Shown here one piece after another: positions 53,338 through 63,657 of a stretch of DNA of 64,000 nucleotides. The stretch comes from Magnetovibrio sp. PR-2 (GTDB lineage: Bacteria; Pseudomonadota; Alphaproteobacteria; Rhodospirillales; Magnetovibrionaceae), in contig NZ_JBAHUR010000002.1 in the NCBI RefSeq assembly GCF_036689815.1, forward strand, positions 186,001 through 250,000. Reading direction: 5' to 3'. A program made the position numbers and the translations under genes. A model generated the notes under the pieces. The model made no database searches. It worked only from the letters and a program-made list of their open reading frames with translations, and was not told the DNA's origin. Positions within the stretch are counted from its first letter, which is position 1. Each line of letters opens with the position of its first letter.

Positions 53338-54420
53338 TTAAGTGTCCGGTTCGTCCCGGTATTTGTCACGAATATTCACGACGTCGTCAATCAGTTCGAC
53401 GAATTTCTCCACCACTGTTGGGTCGAAGTGCTGTCCGGCTTGGCTTTTGATGAACGCAACCGCCTCGTCAACGGGCCAAGCTTTTTTGTAGGGACGCTCC
53501 GACGTCAGGGCATCAAAAACGTCCGCCACCGCCGTAATGCGCCCGACCAGGGGAATTCCTTCACCCGCGAGGCCTTCAGGATAACCCGATCCATCCCACT
53601 TTTCATGGTGCGTCGCGGCAACGACACGGGCCATTTCCATCAACGGCGACGGGTGGTCGCCCAAGATCTCTGCACCGATGTCGACGTGGGTTTTCATGAT
53701 CTCCCACTCATCCGGGTCCAGTTTACCCGGTTTCAGCAAAACACTGTCGACAATGCCGATTTTGCCGATGTCGTGCATGGGGCTGGCGTGCAACAGCATG
53801 GTGGCTTCGCGGTCATCCATGCCCAAGGCGCGGCCAAGAAGCTCCGCGATTTTGCTCATACGCACGACGTGCATGCCGGTTTCGTTGTCTTTGTATTCTG
53901 CAGCGCGGCCCAACCGACGCACGACTTCAAGGCGGGTATCTTCCAGCTCTTGCGTGCGTTCTTGAACCTTTTGTTCCAAAATCTCGTTTTGTTGGCGGAC
54001 CTGTTTGTGCAGCAAGTGCACTTCAACCATATTGCGGATGCGGGTCAAAGCCTCAACCCGGTCAAACGGTTTGTGCAGGAAGTCCTGCGCCCCTGCCTCC
54101 AAGGCTTTGAGCTTGGTATCCATGTCAGTTTGTGCGGTCAAAACCATGATCGGCGGCACCAGATCCGCCGGAAGATTCTTGAGCGCGGCCATGACCTCAT
54201 AACCATCTAGATGCGGCATGCGGATGTCCAGGAGGATCAAATCCACCCCGTCTTCATCAAATTTGGCCAACACTTCGCGAGGGTCCGTAATGCCTTCAAC
54301 ATTGGAATACCCTTCGGCCTCCAGAAGTTTTTGCAGCAAGACAACATTGGTTAGGTTGTCGTCCACCACCAAAATTCGGGCTCTGCGGATCAAATCGGAA
54401 TTGCGTTCAGCGTCAGGCAT
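53338..54420 (-). CDS. Response regulator with HD-GYP c-di-GMP phosphodiesterase
   Basis: The 360-residue protein has a receiver domain (about 14-130; phosphoacceptor in LILLDIRMPHLDG), a coiled-coil linker and an HD-GYP domain (about 165-350) with intact MHDIGK and HHEKWDGSGYP motifs. It is therefore expected to hydrolyse c-di-GMP under control of phosphorylation. It belongs to the RpfG/CdpR type. No kinase is adjacent. Its effect would oppose the diguanylate cyclase at 12034. Confidence 0.94.
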   Translation of the reverse strand: MPDAERNSDLIRRARILVVDDNLTNVVLLQKLLEAEGYSNVEGITDPREVLAKFDEDGVDLILLDIRMPHLDGYEVMAALKNLPADLVPPIMVLTAQTDMDTKLKALEAGAQDFLHKPFDRVEALTRIRNMVEVHLLHKQVRQQNEILEQKVQERTQELEDTRLEVVRRLGRAAEYKDNETGMHVVRMSKIAELLGRALGMDDREATMLLHASPMHDIGKIGIVDSVLLKPGKLDPDEWEIMKTHVDIGAEILGDHPSPLMEMARVVAATHHEKWDGSGYPEGLAGEGIPLVGRITAVADVFDALTSERPYKKAWPVDEAVAFIKSQAGQHFDPTVVEKFVELIDDVVNIRDKYRDEPDT

Positions 54421-54660
54421 GGCTCTTTTAGATCATAGGCTTATTACTAATTATGCAATCATTGTTCCCAACATAACGCACCTCTGTCAATGGTTTTGGC
54501 GCGCGAGCAACATCAAAGAAACGCTTGCGGAACAGCTTTTTGCGCCAATAGCACGATGAATCCATCAAAGCATGTGCATAACCCATTGAACTGATTATAA
54601 TGCCAAAACGTTTTAAAGGGCCCGGCCAAATCTTTCGCCAACCATTTGAGAGGAAATAAT

Positions 54661-55095
54661 ATGTTTGGATTGTTCGGCAAGGACGAAAAGGAAATCCAAG
54701 AACTCATCGACAACAAACAATTCGATGAATTGCCCACCGACGTGATCGACGAGATTGCCAAGGATTTGATTTTGACGACCGAATTCGCCATGCCTGAATA
54801 CCGCATCACCCAGCGCCTGGAAATCATCACGGCGGAATGCGTGTTTGGCATGAATATGTTCCGCGACATGTTTGCCTCCATCCGTGACATCGTCGGTGGA
54901 CGCTCCAGCGCCTCGCAAAAGGTTCTGCGCGACGCCCGGCGCACGTGTTTGACGGAACTGCGCCGCGAAGCCTTGATATCCGGTGCTGACGCGGTGATCG
55001 GCGTTGATCTGGACTATTCCGAAGTTTCAGGCGACGGCAAATCCATGCTGATGGTTGTCGCCAGCGGGACCGCTGTCACAATTCAACCGAGCTAG
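54661..55095 (+). CDS. YbjQ/DUF74-family protein
   Basis: The 144-residue protein has a short N-terminal helical segment (about 1-35) and a YbjQ-type domain (PF01906, once called heavy-metal-binding) with the [23 protein letters not shown] core and [26 protein letters not shown] precedes the ATG at 54661. The biochemical role of the family is uncertain. It is upstream of the ExeA-like gene by 21 bases. Confidence 0.8.
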   Translation: MFGLFGKDEKEIQELIDNKQFDELPTDVIDEIAKDLILTTEFAMPEYRITQRLEIITAECVFGMNMFRDMFASIRDIVGGRSSASQKVLRDARRTCLTELRREALISGADAVIGVDLDYSEVSGDGKSMLMVVASGTAVTIQPS

Positions 55096-55116
55096 GCCCA
55101 GACATATAGCCCGCCC

Positions 55117-56868
55117 ATGACCCAGTCCATGTACCAAGACCACTTCGGGATTTCGGAAAACCCGTTTTCCATCATTCCCGATCCCCGTTACTTGTACATG
55201 AGCCAACGCCACCAAGACGCGTTGGCGCACTTGGTCTATGGGGTCAGTGAAAGCGGCGGGTTCGTTTTGCTGACCGGTGAAGTCGGCACCGGCAAGACGA
55301 CGCTGTGCCGGGCGCTGATGGAAAAGACCCCCGACAACACGGATTTGGCGCTGATCCTGAACCCCAAGCTGAATGAAGCCGAGCTCATGGCGACGATTTG
55401 CGATGAAATGCGCATTTCGTACCCGCTGGGCACCAGCAGCCTGAAATCCTTTTTCGATTATCTCACCCATCACCTGCTGCACGCGCATGCCCGGGGGCGC
55501 AATCCGGTATTGTTGATCGACGAAGCGCAAAACCTGACCCCGGCGGTGTTGGAGCTGATCCGCCTGCTCACCAACTTGGAAACGGCGGACAAGAAGCTGT
55601 TGCAGATCGTCTTGGTGGGCCAGCCGGAACTCAACGCCATCTTGTCGCGCGACGACATGCGCCAGACCAACCAGCGCATCACCGCGCGCTATCACTTAGA
55701 GCCCTTAGGGCTGTCGGAAACGCAATCTTACATTCAACACCGCCTGAAGGTCGCGGGCTTGGATGAACAAGTCCTCAGTGCCGCCTCCATCAAGGCCGTC
55801 TTTGACATTTCCGGCGGCATTCCGCGCCTGATCAATTCGGTGTGTGATCGCGCACTGTTGGGCGCTTATGTCGAAGGCAAGATGCACGTTGACGTCGACA
55901 TCATTCGCCGCGCCGCCAAAGAGGTTCTGGGCTATGACGACATGGCACAAAATCGCAATTGGTGGGGAAGCGCGATCCTCGCCATCGTGTTGGCCGGCAG
56001 CATCGCCTTTTTGAGCGTCGATCCCTATGGCTTGCGCATTTTGGATAAGGCTTCGACCTTCATTGATGCACATATGGCGCCCAGCGCGCCTATCATCGAG
56101 CCGCAAAACAAACCGGAGCCGGAGCCGCAACCAAAACCAAAACCAGCCCCTAAGCCGGAACCGGAACCGACCCCAGACCCGGAGCCCGTTCTACCGGATG
56201 CGCCGCTGTCCATCGTTCCGGCCGAAGACGCCCTGATCGGCGACCTGGCCCAAGCGGGCAGCCAAGATCGTGCGTTCGTCAAATTATTCAAGCTGTGGAA
56301 ACTGGATTATCTCAAACTCAACGGCACCACGCCGTGCGAAAAGGCCACTGCGGCAAAGCTGTCTTGCTTGCAGGGCCGAACCGACCTTCAAGGTTTAAAG
56401 GCCATCAACCGCCCAACCGCCGTTTCGTTCTCCACCGTTGCGGATGAACGCATTTACGGTGTGCTGCGCTCCATTGAAACGGGTGTTGAAACCGAAACCA
56501 CTGAAATCGATTTTATCGAACGCAGAATCTCCGTCCCGCTTGAGACCTTCGCCTTGCGTTGGCCGGGAGACTTCATGGTGTTGTGGATGCCACACGACAT
56601 CATCAACCGCCCTCTTCAGTTGGGCAATCAAGGTGCAGACGTGGTTGAGCTGCGCCGTATCCTCGTCAAAGCCGGTTTGTTGCCGACGACGGAGGCAGAG
56701 GACCCAATCTTTGACGCCCAACTGCGCGACAGCGTGCGCGCCGTTCAAGTGGACCACGGACTGGAGCCCACGGGCATTTTGGATCCCATCACCTTGATGC
56801 GGCTGAGCGGTTTGGTGGACGAAACTTACAATCCGCCCATGACGTCTACAGCTCCGAAAGAGCCATGA
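55117..56868 (+). CDS. ExeA/GspA-like AAA+ ATPase with peptidoglycan-binding domain
   Basis: ExeA-like proteins help assemble secretion or other envelope complexes through the peptidoglycan. The 583-residue protein has a cytoplasmic ATPase with Walker A GEVGTGKTT (about 54-62) and Walker B LLIDEAQNL, a membrane helix (about 285-303), a Pro/Glu/Lys-rich linker (about 325-360), and a C-terminal peptidoglycan_binding_1-like domain (about 500-575). It is coupled to the GspB-like gene seven bases downstream. Core type II secretion genes are not in the window, so the partner machine is uncertain. Confidence 0.86.
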   Translation: MTQSMYQDHFGISENPFSIIPDPRYLYMSQRHQDALAHLVYGVSESGGFVLLTGEVGTGKTTLCRALMEKTPDNTDLALILNPKLNEAELMATICDEMRISYPLGTSSLKSFFDYLTHHLLHAHARGRNPVLLIDEAQNLTPAVLELIRLLTNLETADKKLLQIVLVGQPELNAILSRDDMRQTNQRITARYHLEPLGLSETQSYIQHRLKVAGLDEQVLSAASIKAVFDISGGIPRLINSVCDRALLGAYVEGKMHVDVDIIRRAAKEVLGYDDMAQNRNWWGSAILAIVLAGSIAFLSVDPYGLRILDKASTFIDAHMAPSAPIIEPQNKPEPEPQPKPKPAPKPEPEPTPDPEPVLPDAPLSIVPAEDALIGDLAQAGSQDRAFVKLFKLWKLDYLKLNGTTPCEKATAAKLSCLQGRTDLQGLKAINRPTAVSFSTVADERIYGVLRSIETGVETETTEIDFIERRISVPLETFALRWPGDFMVLWMPHDIINRPLQLGNQGADVVELRRILVKAGLLPTTEAEDPIFDAQLRDSVRAVQVDHGLEPTGILDPITLMRLSGLVDETYNPPMTSTAPKEP

Positions 56869-56875
56869 GGTCGCC

Positions 56876-58291
56876 ATGTCTTATATTCTCGAAGCGCTGA
56901 AAAAGTCCGATGCAGAACGCCAAGCAGGCCCTCATACACCACAAGATGCGCCAGCCCCCACACCCGAAGCCGCGCCCATAGGTGAACCAGAACCCGAGAC
57001 GACTTCTGAGTTTGAATATGAGACGGTTGAACAAATCCCCCCGTCACTGGCACGCACGCCCTTGCCCGTCACCACCACACCAGCCCCCAAAGGCTTGGCT
57101 GTAGGTTGGACGATTACGGGTGTACTCGGGCTCGCTGCCGCAGGTCTTGGCGCTGTCTATCTGATGCGCGCAGAGCCGGCTCCCGCCCCCCTCCAGACGA
57201 GCATGACCATTGAGCAGGCTAAAGTGACGCCCCCTGCTCCACCACAGCCCACACCATTGCCCACGCCATTGCCAAAGACAACACCAGAGCCCGTTGCTCC
57301 AATGCCCGAAGTCATGGCTGAGCCTGAGCCCACCCCTGAACATGCCCCTAAACCCGCTCCTAAGCCTATCGGTGAAACCATCGCGCCCCCCTCACCTGAA
57401 TTTAAGCCCGTCACCAAGCCGGAGCTTTCTGTTGTTGATGAGCTTCCGCCACAGGCCAAAGCTGCACTGAAGAAATCCAACACCTTGGCCGTTGCGAAAC
57501 CCCGGTCCGGCACGGCGCCTGCCATTGAACGTCCGCCGTCCAAGCCGGTCATCATTACCGCGCCGAAAATCAACCCGAAGAAAAAGACAAAAGCTCAACG
57601 GGCCAACGAAGATGCGCAAAAATCCTTGCGCCAAGTCAATCTTGCCTGGAGTGCGATTAAACGGGGACAGTACAACCAGGCCATTCGTGAACTGGACACA
57701 GCCGTCAAGTTGGTGCCCAACAATGCCGATGCTTGGTTCGCACGGGGTTGGGCGAACGAAAAGTCGGGTAAAGAGCTCAGCGCCATTGGGGATTATGCCC
57801 GCGCCATAAAATCCAAGCCCAACCACCTGTTTGCGCTGTTTAGTCGGGGGTATCTCAACCTCTATGTCGGCAGTCCGCAAGACGCGATCACAGACTTCGT
57901 GCGCGCAAGTGGCGTGACGGAAGAACCCGCGTTTAAGCTCTACACCCACTTGTGGCTGCATCTCAGCCGTATGCGTGTGATCAAAAGTGGGAATGTTGAA
58001 TTCAACGATGAAGTGGAACGCGAAAATCTTGGCAATTGGCCTGGACCGTTGATCCGCTACGCCCAAGGGAAGCTGTCCGAAGACGCAGTTTTGTCCACCA
58101 TCGAACGCGGCACGGACGCCCAGGTCCGCGAACAACGCTGCACGGGCTTTTTCTTCTTAGGCATTCAAGCCCTGGAAGCTGGCAACGAGAAAAAGGCCCG
58201 CAGCTATTTCGAGCGCGCGCTTGCCACCGGCGCCGTGCAATTTCGCCAATACGACGCCGCCAAACGTGAGCTGGAACGCTTGAAGCTTTAA
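56876..58291 (+). CDS. GspB-like membrane protein with TPR repeats
   Basis: The 471-residue protein starts with MSYILEALKKSDAERQ, a hallmark of GspB/ExeB proteins that work with ExeA. It has a membrane helix (about 72-95), a long Pro-rich periplasmic linker (about 100-200) and a C-terminal TPR region (about 235-470; for example AWSAIKRGQYNQAIRELDTAV). The TPR domain is not standard in GspB and may dock other proteins. It forms a two-gene unit with the upstream ATPase gene. Confidence 0.82.
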   Translation: MSYILEALKKSDAERQAGPHTPQDAPAPTPEAAPIGEPEPETTSEFEYETVEQIPPSLARTPLPVTTTPAPKGLAVGWTITGVLGLAAAGLGAVYLMRAEPAPAPLQTSMTIEQAKVTPPAPPQPTPLPTPLPKTTPEPVAPMPEVMAEPEPTPEHAPKPAPKPIGETIAPPSPEFKPVTKPELSVVDELPPQAKAALKKSNTLAVAKPRSGTAPAIERPPSKPVIITAPKINPKKKTKAQRANEDAQKSLRQVNLAWSAIKRGQYNQAIRELDTAVKLVPNNADAWFARGWANEKSGKELSAIGDYARAIKSKPNHLFALFSRGYLNLYVGSPQDAITDFVRASGVTEEPAFKLYTHLWLHLSRMRVIKSGNVEFNDEVERENLGNWPGPLIRYAQGKLSEDAVLSTIERGTDAQVREQRCTGFFFLGIQALEAGNEKKARSYFERALATGAVQFRQYDAAKRELERLKL

Positions 58292-58415
58292 AACCCGACT
58301 TTTTTCTCTTTAATTACCCCAACGGGTAGTTCGGCCACCCCGCCTGGGTGTTCTCCTATCTATCAGTTTTCTGTAATTTAGAAAAACCTAATAAATAAAA
58401 AGAGAGACACTCCCC

Positions 58416-59453
58416 ATGCAAACGGCCACTGAGACGGATCGCATCACCATTACCCACTTTTTGATCGAGACCATGCGCGAAAAGCAAGGTCACGGCAATT
58501 TGACGCAGCTTCTCAACGACGTGGTGACGGCGTGTAAAGTCATATCGGATCAAGTCAACCACGGCGCGTTGGTGGGTGCTCTGGGCAGTGCGGGTTCTGA
58601 AAACGTTCAGGGCGAAGTGCAGAAGAAACTGGACATCCTGTCCAACGAAGTGTTCTTGCGCTTTAACTCCATCGGCGGTCACTTGGCCGGTATGGCGTCG
58701 GAAGAAATGGACGATCCCTACCCCATCCCCGAAGGCACACCGCGCGGCAAATACCTGTTGGTGTTCGATCCGCTGGACGGCTCTTCGAACATTGACGTGA
58801 ACGTGTCGGTGGGCACGATCTTTTCCATCTTGAAGTGCCCTTCGGACGGCAAAGGTACACCCGATGTCAAAAACTTCTTGCGTCCGGGCACCGAACAGGT
58901 CTGCGCAGGCTACGCCTTGTATGGACCGTCCACCATGCTGGTGTTGACCACGGGCGAAGGCGTGAACGGGTTTACGCTGGATCAAAACATTGGTGAGTTC
59001 ATTTTGACCCACCCCAACATGACCATCCCCCAAGACACCCGCGAGTTCGCCATCAACGCGTCGAACATGCGCTATTGGGAAGCACCGGTGAAACGCTATG
59101 TGGATGAATGTTTGGCCGGTGAAGACGGCCCGCGCGGTGAAAACTTCAACATGCGCTGGATTGCCTCCATGGTCGCTGAAGTGCACCGCATCCTGACCCG
59201 TGGCGGCATCTTCATGTATCCCATGGACGAACGCATTCGCAAACAAGGCGGCAAGCTGCGCTTAATGTACGAAGCCAACCCCATGGGATTTATTGTCGAA
59301 CAGGCCGGCGGGGCGTGTTCAACCGGGCGCGAACGCATCATGTCCCTACAACCCGAACGCCTGCACCAACGCGTGCCAGTGATTTTGGGATCCAAAAACG
59401 AAGTCGACCGTGTGGTGAGCTATCACACCGACAAAGCCCAGGCTGCGGAATAA
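58416..59453 (+). CDS. fbp: Class I fructose-1,6-bisphosphatase
   Basis: The enzyme dephosphorylates fructose 1,6-bisphosphate in gluconeogenesis and in the Calvin cycle. The 345-residue protein has the metal-site motif [21 protein letters not shown] and ends with [23 protein letters not shown], typical of class I. It is not in a cbb operon here, so a Calvin-cycle role is only possible. A bidirectional terminator follows. Confidence 0.95.
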   Translation: MQTATETDRITITHFLIETMREKQGHGNLTQLLNDVVTACKVISDQVNHGALVGALGSAGSENVQGEVQKKLDILSNEVFLRFNSIGGHLAGMASEEMDDPYPIPEGTPRGKYLLVFDPLDGSSNIDVNVSVGTIFSILKCPSDGKGTPDVKNFLRPGTEQVCAGYALYGPSTMLVLTTGEGVNGFTLDQNIGEFILTHPNMTIPQDTREFAINASNMRYWEAPVKRYVDECLAGEDGPRGENFNMRWIASMVAEVHRILTRGGIFMYPMDERIRKQGGKLRLMYEANPMGFIVEQAGGACSTGRERIMSLQPERLHQRVPVILGSKNEVDRVVSYHTDKAQAAE

Positions 59454-59498
59454 GCCCCCCAAAGTCCTCCGAGACGCAAGTACGCGCCGGGCATAAGA

Positions 59499-59535
59499 AA
59501 GCACCGCTTCACCTTAGGTAAGCGGTGCTTTTCTT
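59499..59535. terminator. Bidirectional terminator after fbp
   Basis: AAGCACCGCTT and AAGCGGTGCTT form an 11-base stem with a ten-base loop, followed by TTCTTT on the plus strand. It separates fbp from the convergent small gene. Confidence 0.9.
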
Positions 59536-59543
59536 TGAGAGAA

Positions 59544-59837
59544 TCAGAGCGTGTGCATTTCCTGTGCGCCAACGCGATCCGTGACGATTTCAACGATCTT
59601 GGGAAGCTCTTGGTTCTGATAACAGTCAAGCGAACCTTCTGGGATGGAGAGGATTCCTGCATTCACCAATGTATAAATAGCGTCATGCAGGCGATTGCGC
59701 ATATCCGGCTTCATGGTATCGGCGGGAAATGCCAATTGGTAAGCGCGTAAAACCTGTTCTAAATTCAAACGCGGGCCGCCCATATCGCGGAGGATATCCA
59801 AAAACGTTTGTGAAAATGCTGGTGATGATGAGCCCAT
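59544..59837 (-). CDS. Small protein of unknown function
   Basis: I do not recognise this 97-residue protein. From the ATG at 59837, preceded by GGGAG, it is soluble and largely helical, with FLDILRDMGGPRLNLEQVLRAY and HDAIYTLVNAGILSIPEGSL. The pattern suggests a small helical or winged-helix-like domain, but no family can be named. An upstream in-frame ATG at 59879 exists. Confidence 0.6.
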   Translation of the reverse strand: MGSSSPAFSQTFLDILRDMGGPRLNLEQVLRAYQLAFPADTMKPDMRNRLHDAIYTLVNAGILSIPEGSLDCYQNQELPKIVEIVTDRVGAQEMHTL

Positions 59838-59974
59838 CGGTCGTCTCCCAATATTGAGATTGTCGTCCGATCTCAGCACCGTTAAAGCTGAAACCTCTTT
59901 GTCAAAAAAGTGTATTTTGAAATCATTCTAAAAACAATCATACTTAAGAGGTACGCCTTAAGGTTGGGGTGCAG

Positions 59975-60265
59975 CTAACCGCCACCCTTTTGAAAAACTT
60001 GATCAAATTTGTGAATGAAGGCTTTCGTATCGCCCTCATCCATACCTTCGAAGCTAAACTCAACCTGGCAGCGCGGCAAAACGATCATGGCGATTCTGCG
60101 TGGTTCGAGTTCTTTCAGCTCAATCACGACCTTCTGAGGGCCTTGCTCCCCCTCAGCCCCGTTTGGCGTCATCCGCCAACGAAACCCCGCCACGTCTTTG
60201 GACAAGCGCTTTTCAAATTCGGGCCGCGTCAGCTGCATATCTTTTGAGAACGTTCCAAACGGCAC
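59975..60265 (-). CDS. Small alpha/beta protein of unknown function
   Basis: I do not recognise this 96-residue protein. It opens MPFGTFSKDMQLTRPEFEKRL, has strands KVVIELKELEP and IAMIVLPRCQVEFSFEG, and ends with an amphipathic helix and GGG. There is no signal peptide or membrane segment. It is divergent from the spermidine-synthase-like gene. Confidence 0.6.
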   Translation of the reverse strand: MPFGTFSKDMQLTRPEFEKRLSKDVAGFRWRMTPNGAEGEQGPQKVVIELKELEPRRIAMIVLPRCQVEFSFEGMDEGDTKAFIHKFDQVFQKGGG

Positions 60266-60365
60266 AGCGCCCCCTTACATTTCTCGAGCTTTTCACGATA
60301 ATGTTCATATAAGCTTTTCTGAACGGCTTCGCACACCCTTTTCAAGATTTTGGCCTTAATACTTT

Positions 60366-62465
60366 ATGCCTATGACTTCACCGATACCCTCGATGCTTAA
60401 CCGGTTTCACGTCGCTGTTTTCATGGCGACGCTGATGACGTCGGCGGGGTTGTTGTTTTGGCTGCAGCCTATGATCGCCAAGTTCATTCTGCCCAAACTG
60501 GGCGGCGCGCCTGCGGTGTGGAATACGGCGATGATGTTTTTTCAAGCCGCTCTTTTGGCGGGCTACCTCTATGCGCACCTGCTCAGCCACCGCGCAGGGC
60601 TCAAGGCGCAAGTGGGCGTTCACACAACCCTTCTGCTGATGTGCGTCTTGTGGCTGCCCATTAGTGTTGACCCAGACCTTGCGCCCAGCCGAGACGGCAA
60701 TCCCAGTTGGTGGGTTTTGTCCGCCTTAACCATCAGCGTCGGCGCGCCGTTTGTGGTGATTGCAGGCTCCGCCCCTCTGTTGCAAAGCTGGTTTGGCTTG
60801 AGCGCACACAAAGACGCGCACAATCCCTACTTTCTCTACGCTGCCAGCAATGTGGGTTCAATGGCGGCGCTGTTTTGTTATCCGTTGGTGGCCGAGCCCC
60901 TCTTGGACTTAGGCGGACAAAGTTGGGCGTGGAGCCTGGCGTTTGTGGCTTTGATCGTCCTAACGGTTTTGAGCGGAGCGATCAGTTTCAAAACAGCGGT
61001 CGCTTCGCATCAAGCCCCGGCGAAAGCCCCGCTCGACCACCGCCCCCCAGCCCTGCACAAGTTTTTCTGGTTCATGCTGGTGATGGCGTCCACCAGTTTA
61101 ATGTTGGGGGTGACGACGCATCTCACCACCGACGTGGCCGCCGTGCCGTTGCTGTGGGTGGTGCCGTTGGCCCTTTATCTACTGACTTATATTATCGTGT
61201 TCGCCCGCAAACCCCTCTTGGGCACAGAGCGTGCCTTACAGGTCTTGTTCGTGAGCCTTGTGGGCTTTGGCGTTTTGTGGGGGCTAGAGATCGCCTCGAG
61301 CCAATGGGTGCTTTGGGCGCTGGCGCTTGTCTTGGTGTTCTTTTTCACCGTTCTCTCTGTTCACAGTCAGCTCGCGCAGCTTCGCCCGCACAAAGCGTGG
61401 CTGACCGAGTTTTATTTGTGGATCGCAGCGGGCGGCGTGGCCGGTGGCATGTTCAATGCGCTGCTTGCCCCGCAAATGTTTAAAAGTGCCACGGAGTTTC
61501 CCCTGATGATGGGACTTTCGGTGTGCTTGATCTTGGCCAGCCGCCGGGTCTTTGAAAAGCGCCCCACCGCACCCATGTTGGGTTTGGCTGGCGTATGTTT
61601 TGTGCTGCCGGTTGGATTAGAGATGGCCGGACAGCTCACACCTTCGAACGTAGTGGCCCGTGAACGCAACTTCTTTGGCATCTTAAGCGTGGTCGAAGAC
61701 CGCACGCATCAGTTCCGCGCCTTAAAATACGGCACCACGGCACATGGCATGCGCGACTTAAAGCCTGGACAAGACTTAGAGCCCGTGGGCTATTATGGCC
61801 GCACCTCCCCCTTAGGCGACGTGATGCCGGCCATCGCTGCACGTGCGAAAACCGGGAACATCGCAGCCATTGGACTGGGGGTTGGCTCGGTTGCGTGTTA
61901 TCCGCTGGGCGGGCGCACGCTCGACATCTTTGAAATCAATCCTGCCGTCACAGCGTTTGCGGAGCACCCGGAATATTTCAATTTCCTCAAAGGCTGCAAA
62001 AACCCATACACCGTTGAACATGGCGATGGACGCCTCGGCATCCAAGACAAGCCAGATGGTGCGTACGACCTGATCTTTTTGGATGCGTTCACATCCGACA
62101 GCATTCCCGTGCACTTGCTCACCCGTGAAGCGTTTGAGGTGTATGTGCACAAGCTCAGCCCGCACGGTGTCATCTTGGCGCACATTTCCAACAACCATTT
62201 GGACTTGGCCCCAGTGCTGGGGGGCATCGCAGGTGACCTTGGTCTCGCGGCATTTGAACGCCTGCGTCAACACAACACGTCTCCCGAAGAACATGACCGC
62301 GTGGTCAATGCACAAGCCCACATGGTGGCCATTGCCCGCACATCTGGAGACCTGTTTGACGTCAAAAACAAACCAGAGTGGCAAGCCCTTGAACCGCAGA
62401 CGAACATGAGAGTTTGGACGGACGCTTACAGCAATATTTTGGGAGCATTGCGCGCCCTGAAATAG
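60366..62465 (+). CDS. Membrane protein with C-terminal spermidine synthase-like domain
   Basis: The 699-residue protein has about 12 membrane helices in the first 425 residues and a cytoplasmic Rossmann methyltransferase-like domain (about 430-660) with GLGVGSVACYPLGG, the acidic IFEINP, and YDLIFLDAFTSDSIPVHLLT. The soluble half resembles spermidine synthases, but the fused architecture is common in proteins of unknown activity. No polyamine genes are nearby, so aminopropyltransferase activity is uncertain. Confidence 0.82.
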   Translation: MPMTSPIPSMLNRFHVAVFMATLMTSAGLLFWLQPMIAKFILPKLGGAPAVWNTAMMFFQAALLAGYLYAHLLSHRAGLKAQVGVHTTLLLMCVLWLPISVDPDLAPSRDGNPSWWVLSALTISVGAPFVVIAGSAPLLQSWFGLSAHKDAHNPYFLYAASNVGSMAALFCYPLVAEPLLDLGGQSWAWSLAFVALIVLTVLSGAISFKTAVASHQAPAKAPLDHRPPALHKFFWFMLVMASTSLMLGVTTHLTTDVAAVPLLWVVPLALYLLTYIIVFARKPLLGTERALQVLFVSLVGFGVLWGLEIASSQWVLWALALVLVFFFTVLSVHSQLAQLRPHKAWLTEFYLWIAAGGVAGGMFNALLAPQMFKSATEFPLMMGLSVCLILASRRVFEKRPTAPMLGLAGVCFVLPVGLEMAGQLTPSNVVARERNFFGILSVVEDRTHQFRALKYGTTAHGMRDLKPGQDLEPVGYYGRTSPLGDVMPAIAARAKTGNIAAIGLGVGSVACYPLGGRTLDIFEINPAVTAFAEHPEYFNFLKGCKNPYTVEHGDGRLGIQDKPDGAYDLIFLDAFTSDSIPVHLLTREAFEVYVHKLSPHGVILAHISNNHLDLAPVLGGIAGDLGLAAFERLRQHNTSPEEHDRVVNAQAHMVAIARTSGDLFDVKNKPEWQALEPQTNMRVWTDAYSNILGALRALK

Positions 62466-62466
62466 G

Positions 62467-63657
62467 TTAGCGCGACACCATCACCAGCGTCAGGTCATCG
62501 CCTAAGGGCCCCACACTTCGCGCCTCAAACGCAGCACGCAAAGCATCGATGACGGGGATACCTTCGCGGTCTTTCACAGCATCTTCAACCATTCTCAACA
62601 GCTGTGTTTCATTGATCACATCACCAAATTCATCCGCCGTTTCAATTAAGGCATCGCTGTACAAAAACAAGAAGTCGCCTGCACGGAAAGGCAATTGATA
62701 GGTATCGTACTGAGAACCTTGTTTCATGCCCAACGGCACACCGCGGGTGGTGTGGTACGCGACGCCGGAACCATCCAACTTGCCCATGATGACACTGGGC
62801 GCCGCTGCTGCCGAATAGGTTAAGGTATCGCTGTTGGTGTCGATCACCGCATAAAACATTGTGGCGTATTGGCCCAACGGCAGCAGCTCATTCAAATCAT
62901 TGTTCAAGTCTGCCAAATACCCTGACACGTCAGCATTCAAAGGACGCATGTGGCTCATCAGCGCATGCAAACGGAAGGTGTTGAGCGACGCACCAACGCC
63001 GTGCCCAGAAAAGTCCACACTATAGACACCGGTCATACCGTCACCCAAAATATGTGTCCCCCAAATATCCCCACCCAGCTCGGAAGACGTCTCAAAATGT
63101 GCATCAATCGCCACGCGGCGCTCGGTACGGATTTCATCCAACAAGGTTTGCGGCGGCAACAAGGCCTCTTGCATGCGCCTAGCCGCACCAAGCTCAGCTT
63201 CTAAGCGCATCTGGTCTTGATAGACTTGTGCCAAGTGGCGTAGCTCCAGGTGCGTGCGCACACGGGTGATCAATTCTGCGGTGTTGATGGGCTTGGACAG
63301 CATGTCCGTTGCGCCACTGGCGTAAATCTTGTTGCGCTCTTCCGGGCTGTTGAGCGCCGTTTGCACCAAAATCGGCACCGTGCCTTGCTCGGTACTCGAG
63401 CGCAGGATTTGCATGAATTCCATACCGTCCATGCGCGGCATCATGATGTCGAGAACGATCAGGTCGGGACTGAAGCTTTCAACCTTGTCCAAAGCATCGA
63501 TGCCGTCCACCGCCGTTTCTTGGTTGTTGACACCAGCCGCCGTCAAAAGTGCACCGATCAGCATCCGGTTGCGTTCATTGTCGTCAACAATCAACACCCG
63601 GGCTTGGGAGAGAAATTCATCTAAAGAGTGTGCGTGGGCCGCTTGTGGTTCTGTCAC
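62467..63657 (-). CDS. Receiver-PP2C serine phosphatase (RsbU/SpoIIE type)
   Basis: The 396-residue protein has a receiver domain (about 18-140; phosphoacceptor in LIVLDIMMPRMDG), a coiled-coil linker (LEAELGAARRMQEALLPP, typical of RsbU) and a PP2C/SpoIIE phosphatase domain (about 185-395) with SSELGGDIWG, VDFSGHGVGASL and GDDLTLVMV. It should dephosphorylate an anti-anti-sigma-type protein when activated. It starts with GTG and overlaps the upstream HATPase gene by four bases (GTGA). Confidence 0.92.
   Translation of the reverse strand: MTEPQAAHAHSLDEFLSQARVLIVDDNERNRMLIGALLTAAGVNNQETAVDGIDALDKVESFSPDLIVLDIMMPRMDGMEFMQILRSSTEQGTVPILVQTALNSPEERNKIYASGATDMLSKPINTAELITRVRTHLELRHLAQVYQDQMRLEAELGAARRMQEALLPPQTLLDEIRTERRVAIDAHFETSSELGGDIWGTHILGDGMTGVYSVDFSGHGVGASLNTFRLHALMSHMRPLNADVSGYLADLNNDLNELLPLGQYATMFYAVIDTNSDTLTYSAAAAPSVIMGKLDGSGVAYHTTRGVPLGMKQGSQYDTYQLPFRAGDFLFLYSDALIETADEFGDVINETQLLRMVEDAVKDREGIPVIDALRAAFEARSVGPLGDDLTLVMVSR

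Noticed and set aside
58416-59453. fbp as part of a Calvin cycle (cbb) operon
   Set aside because: Neighbouring genes are unrelated, with terminators around it; gluconeogenesis alone would explain the gene.
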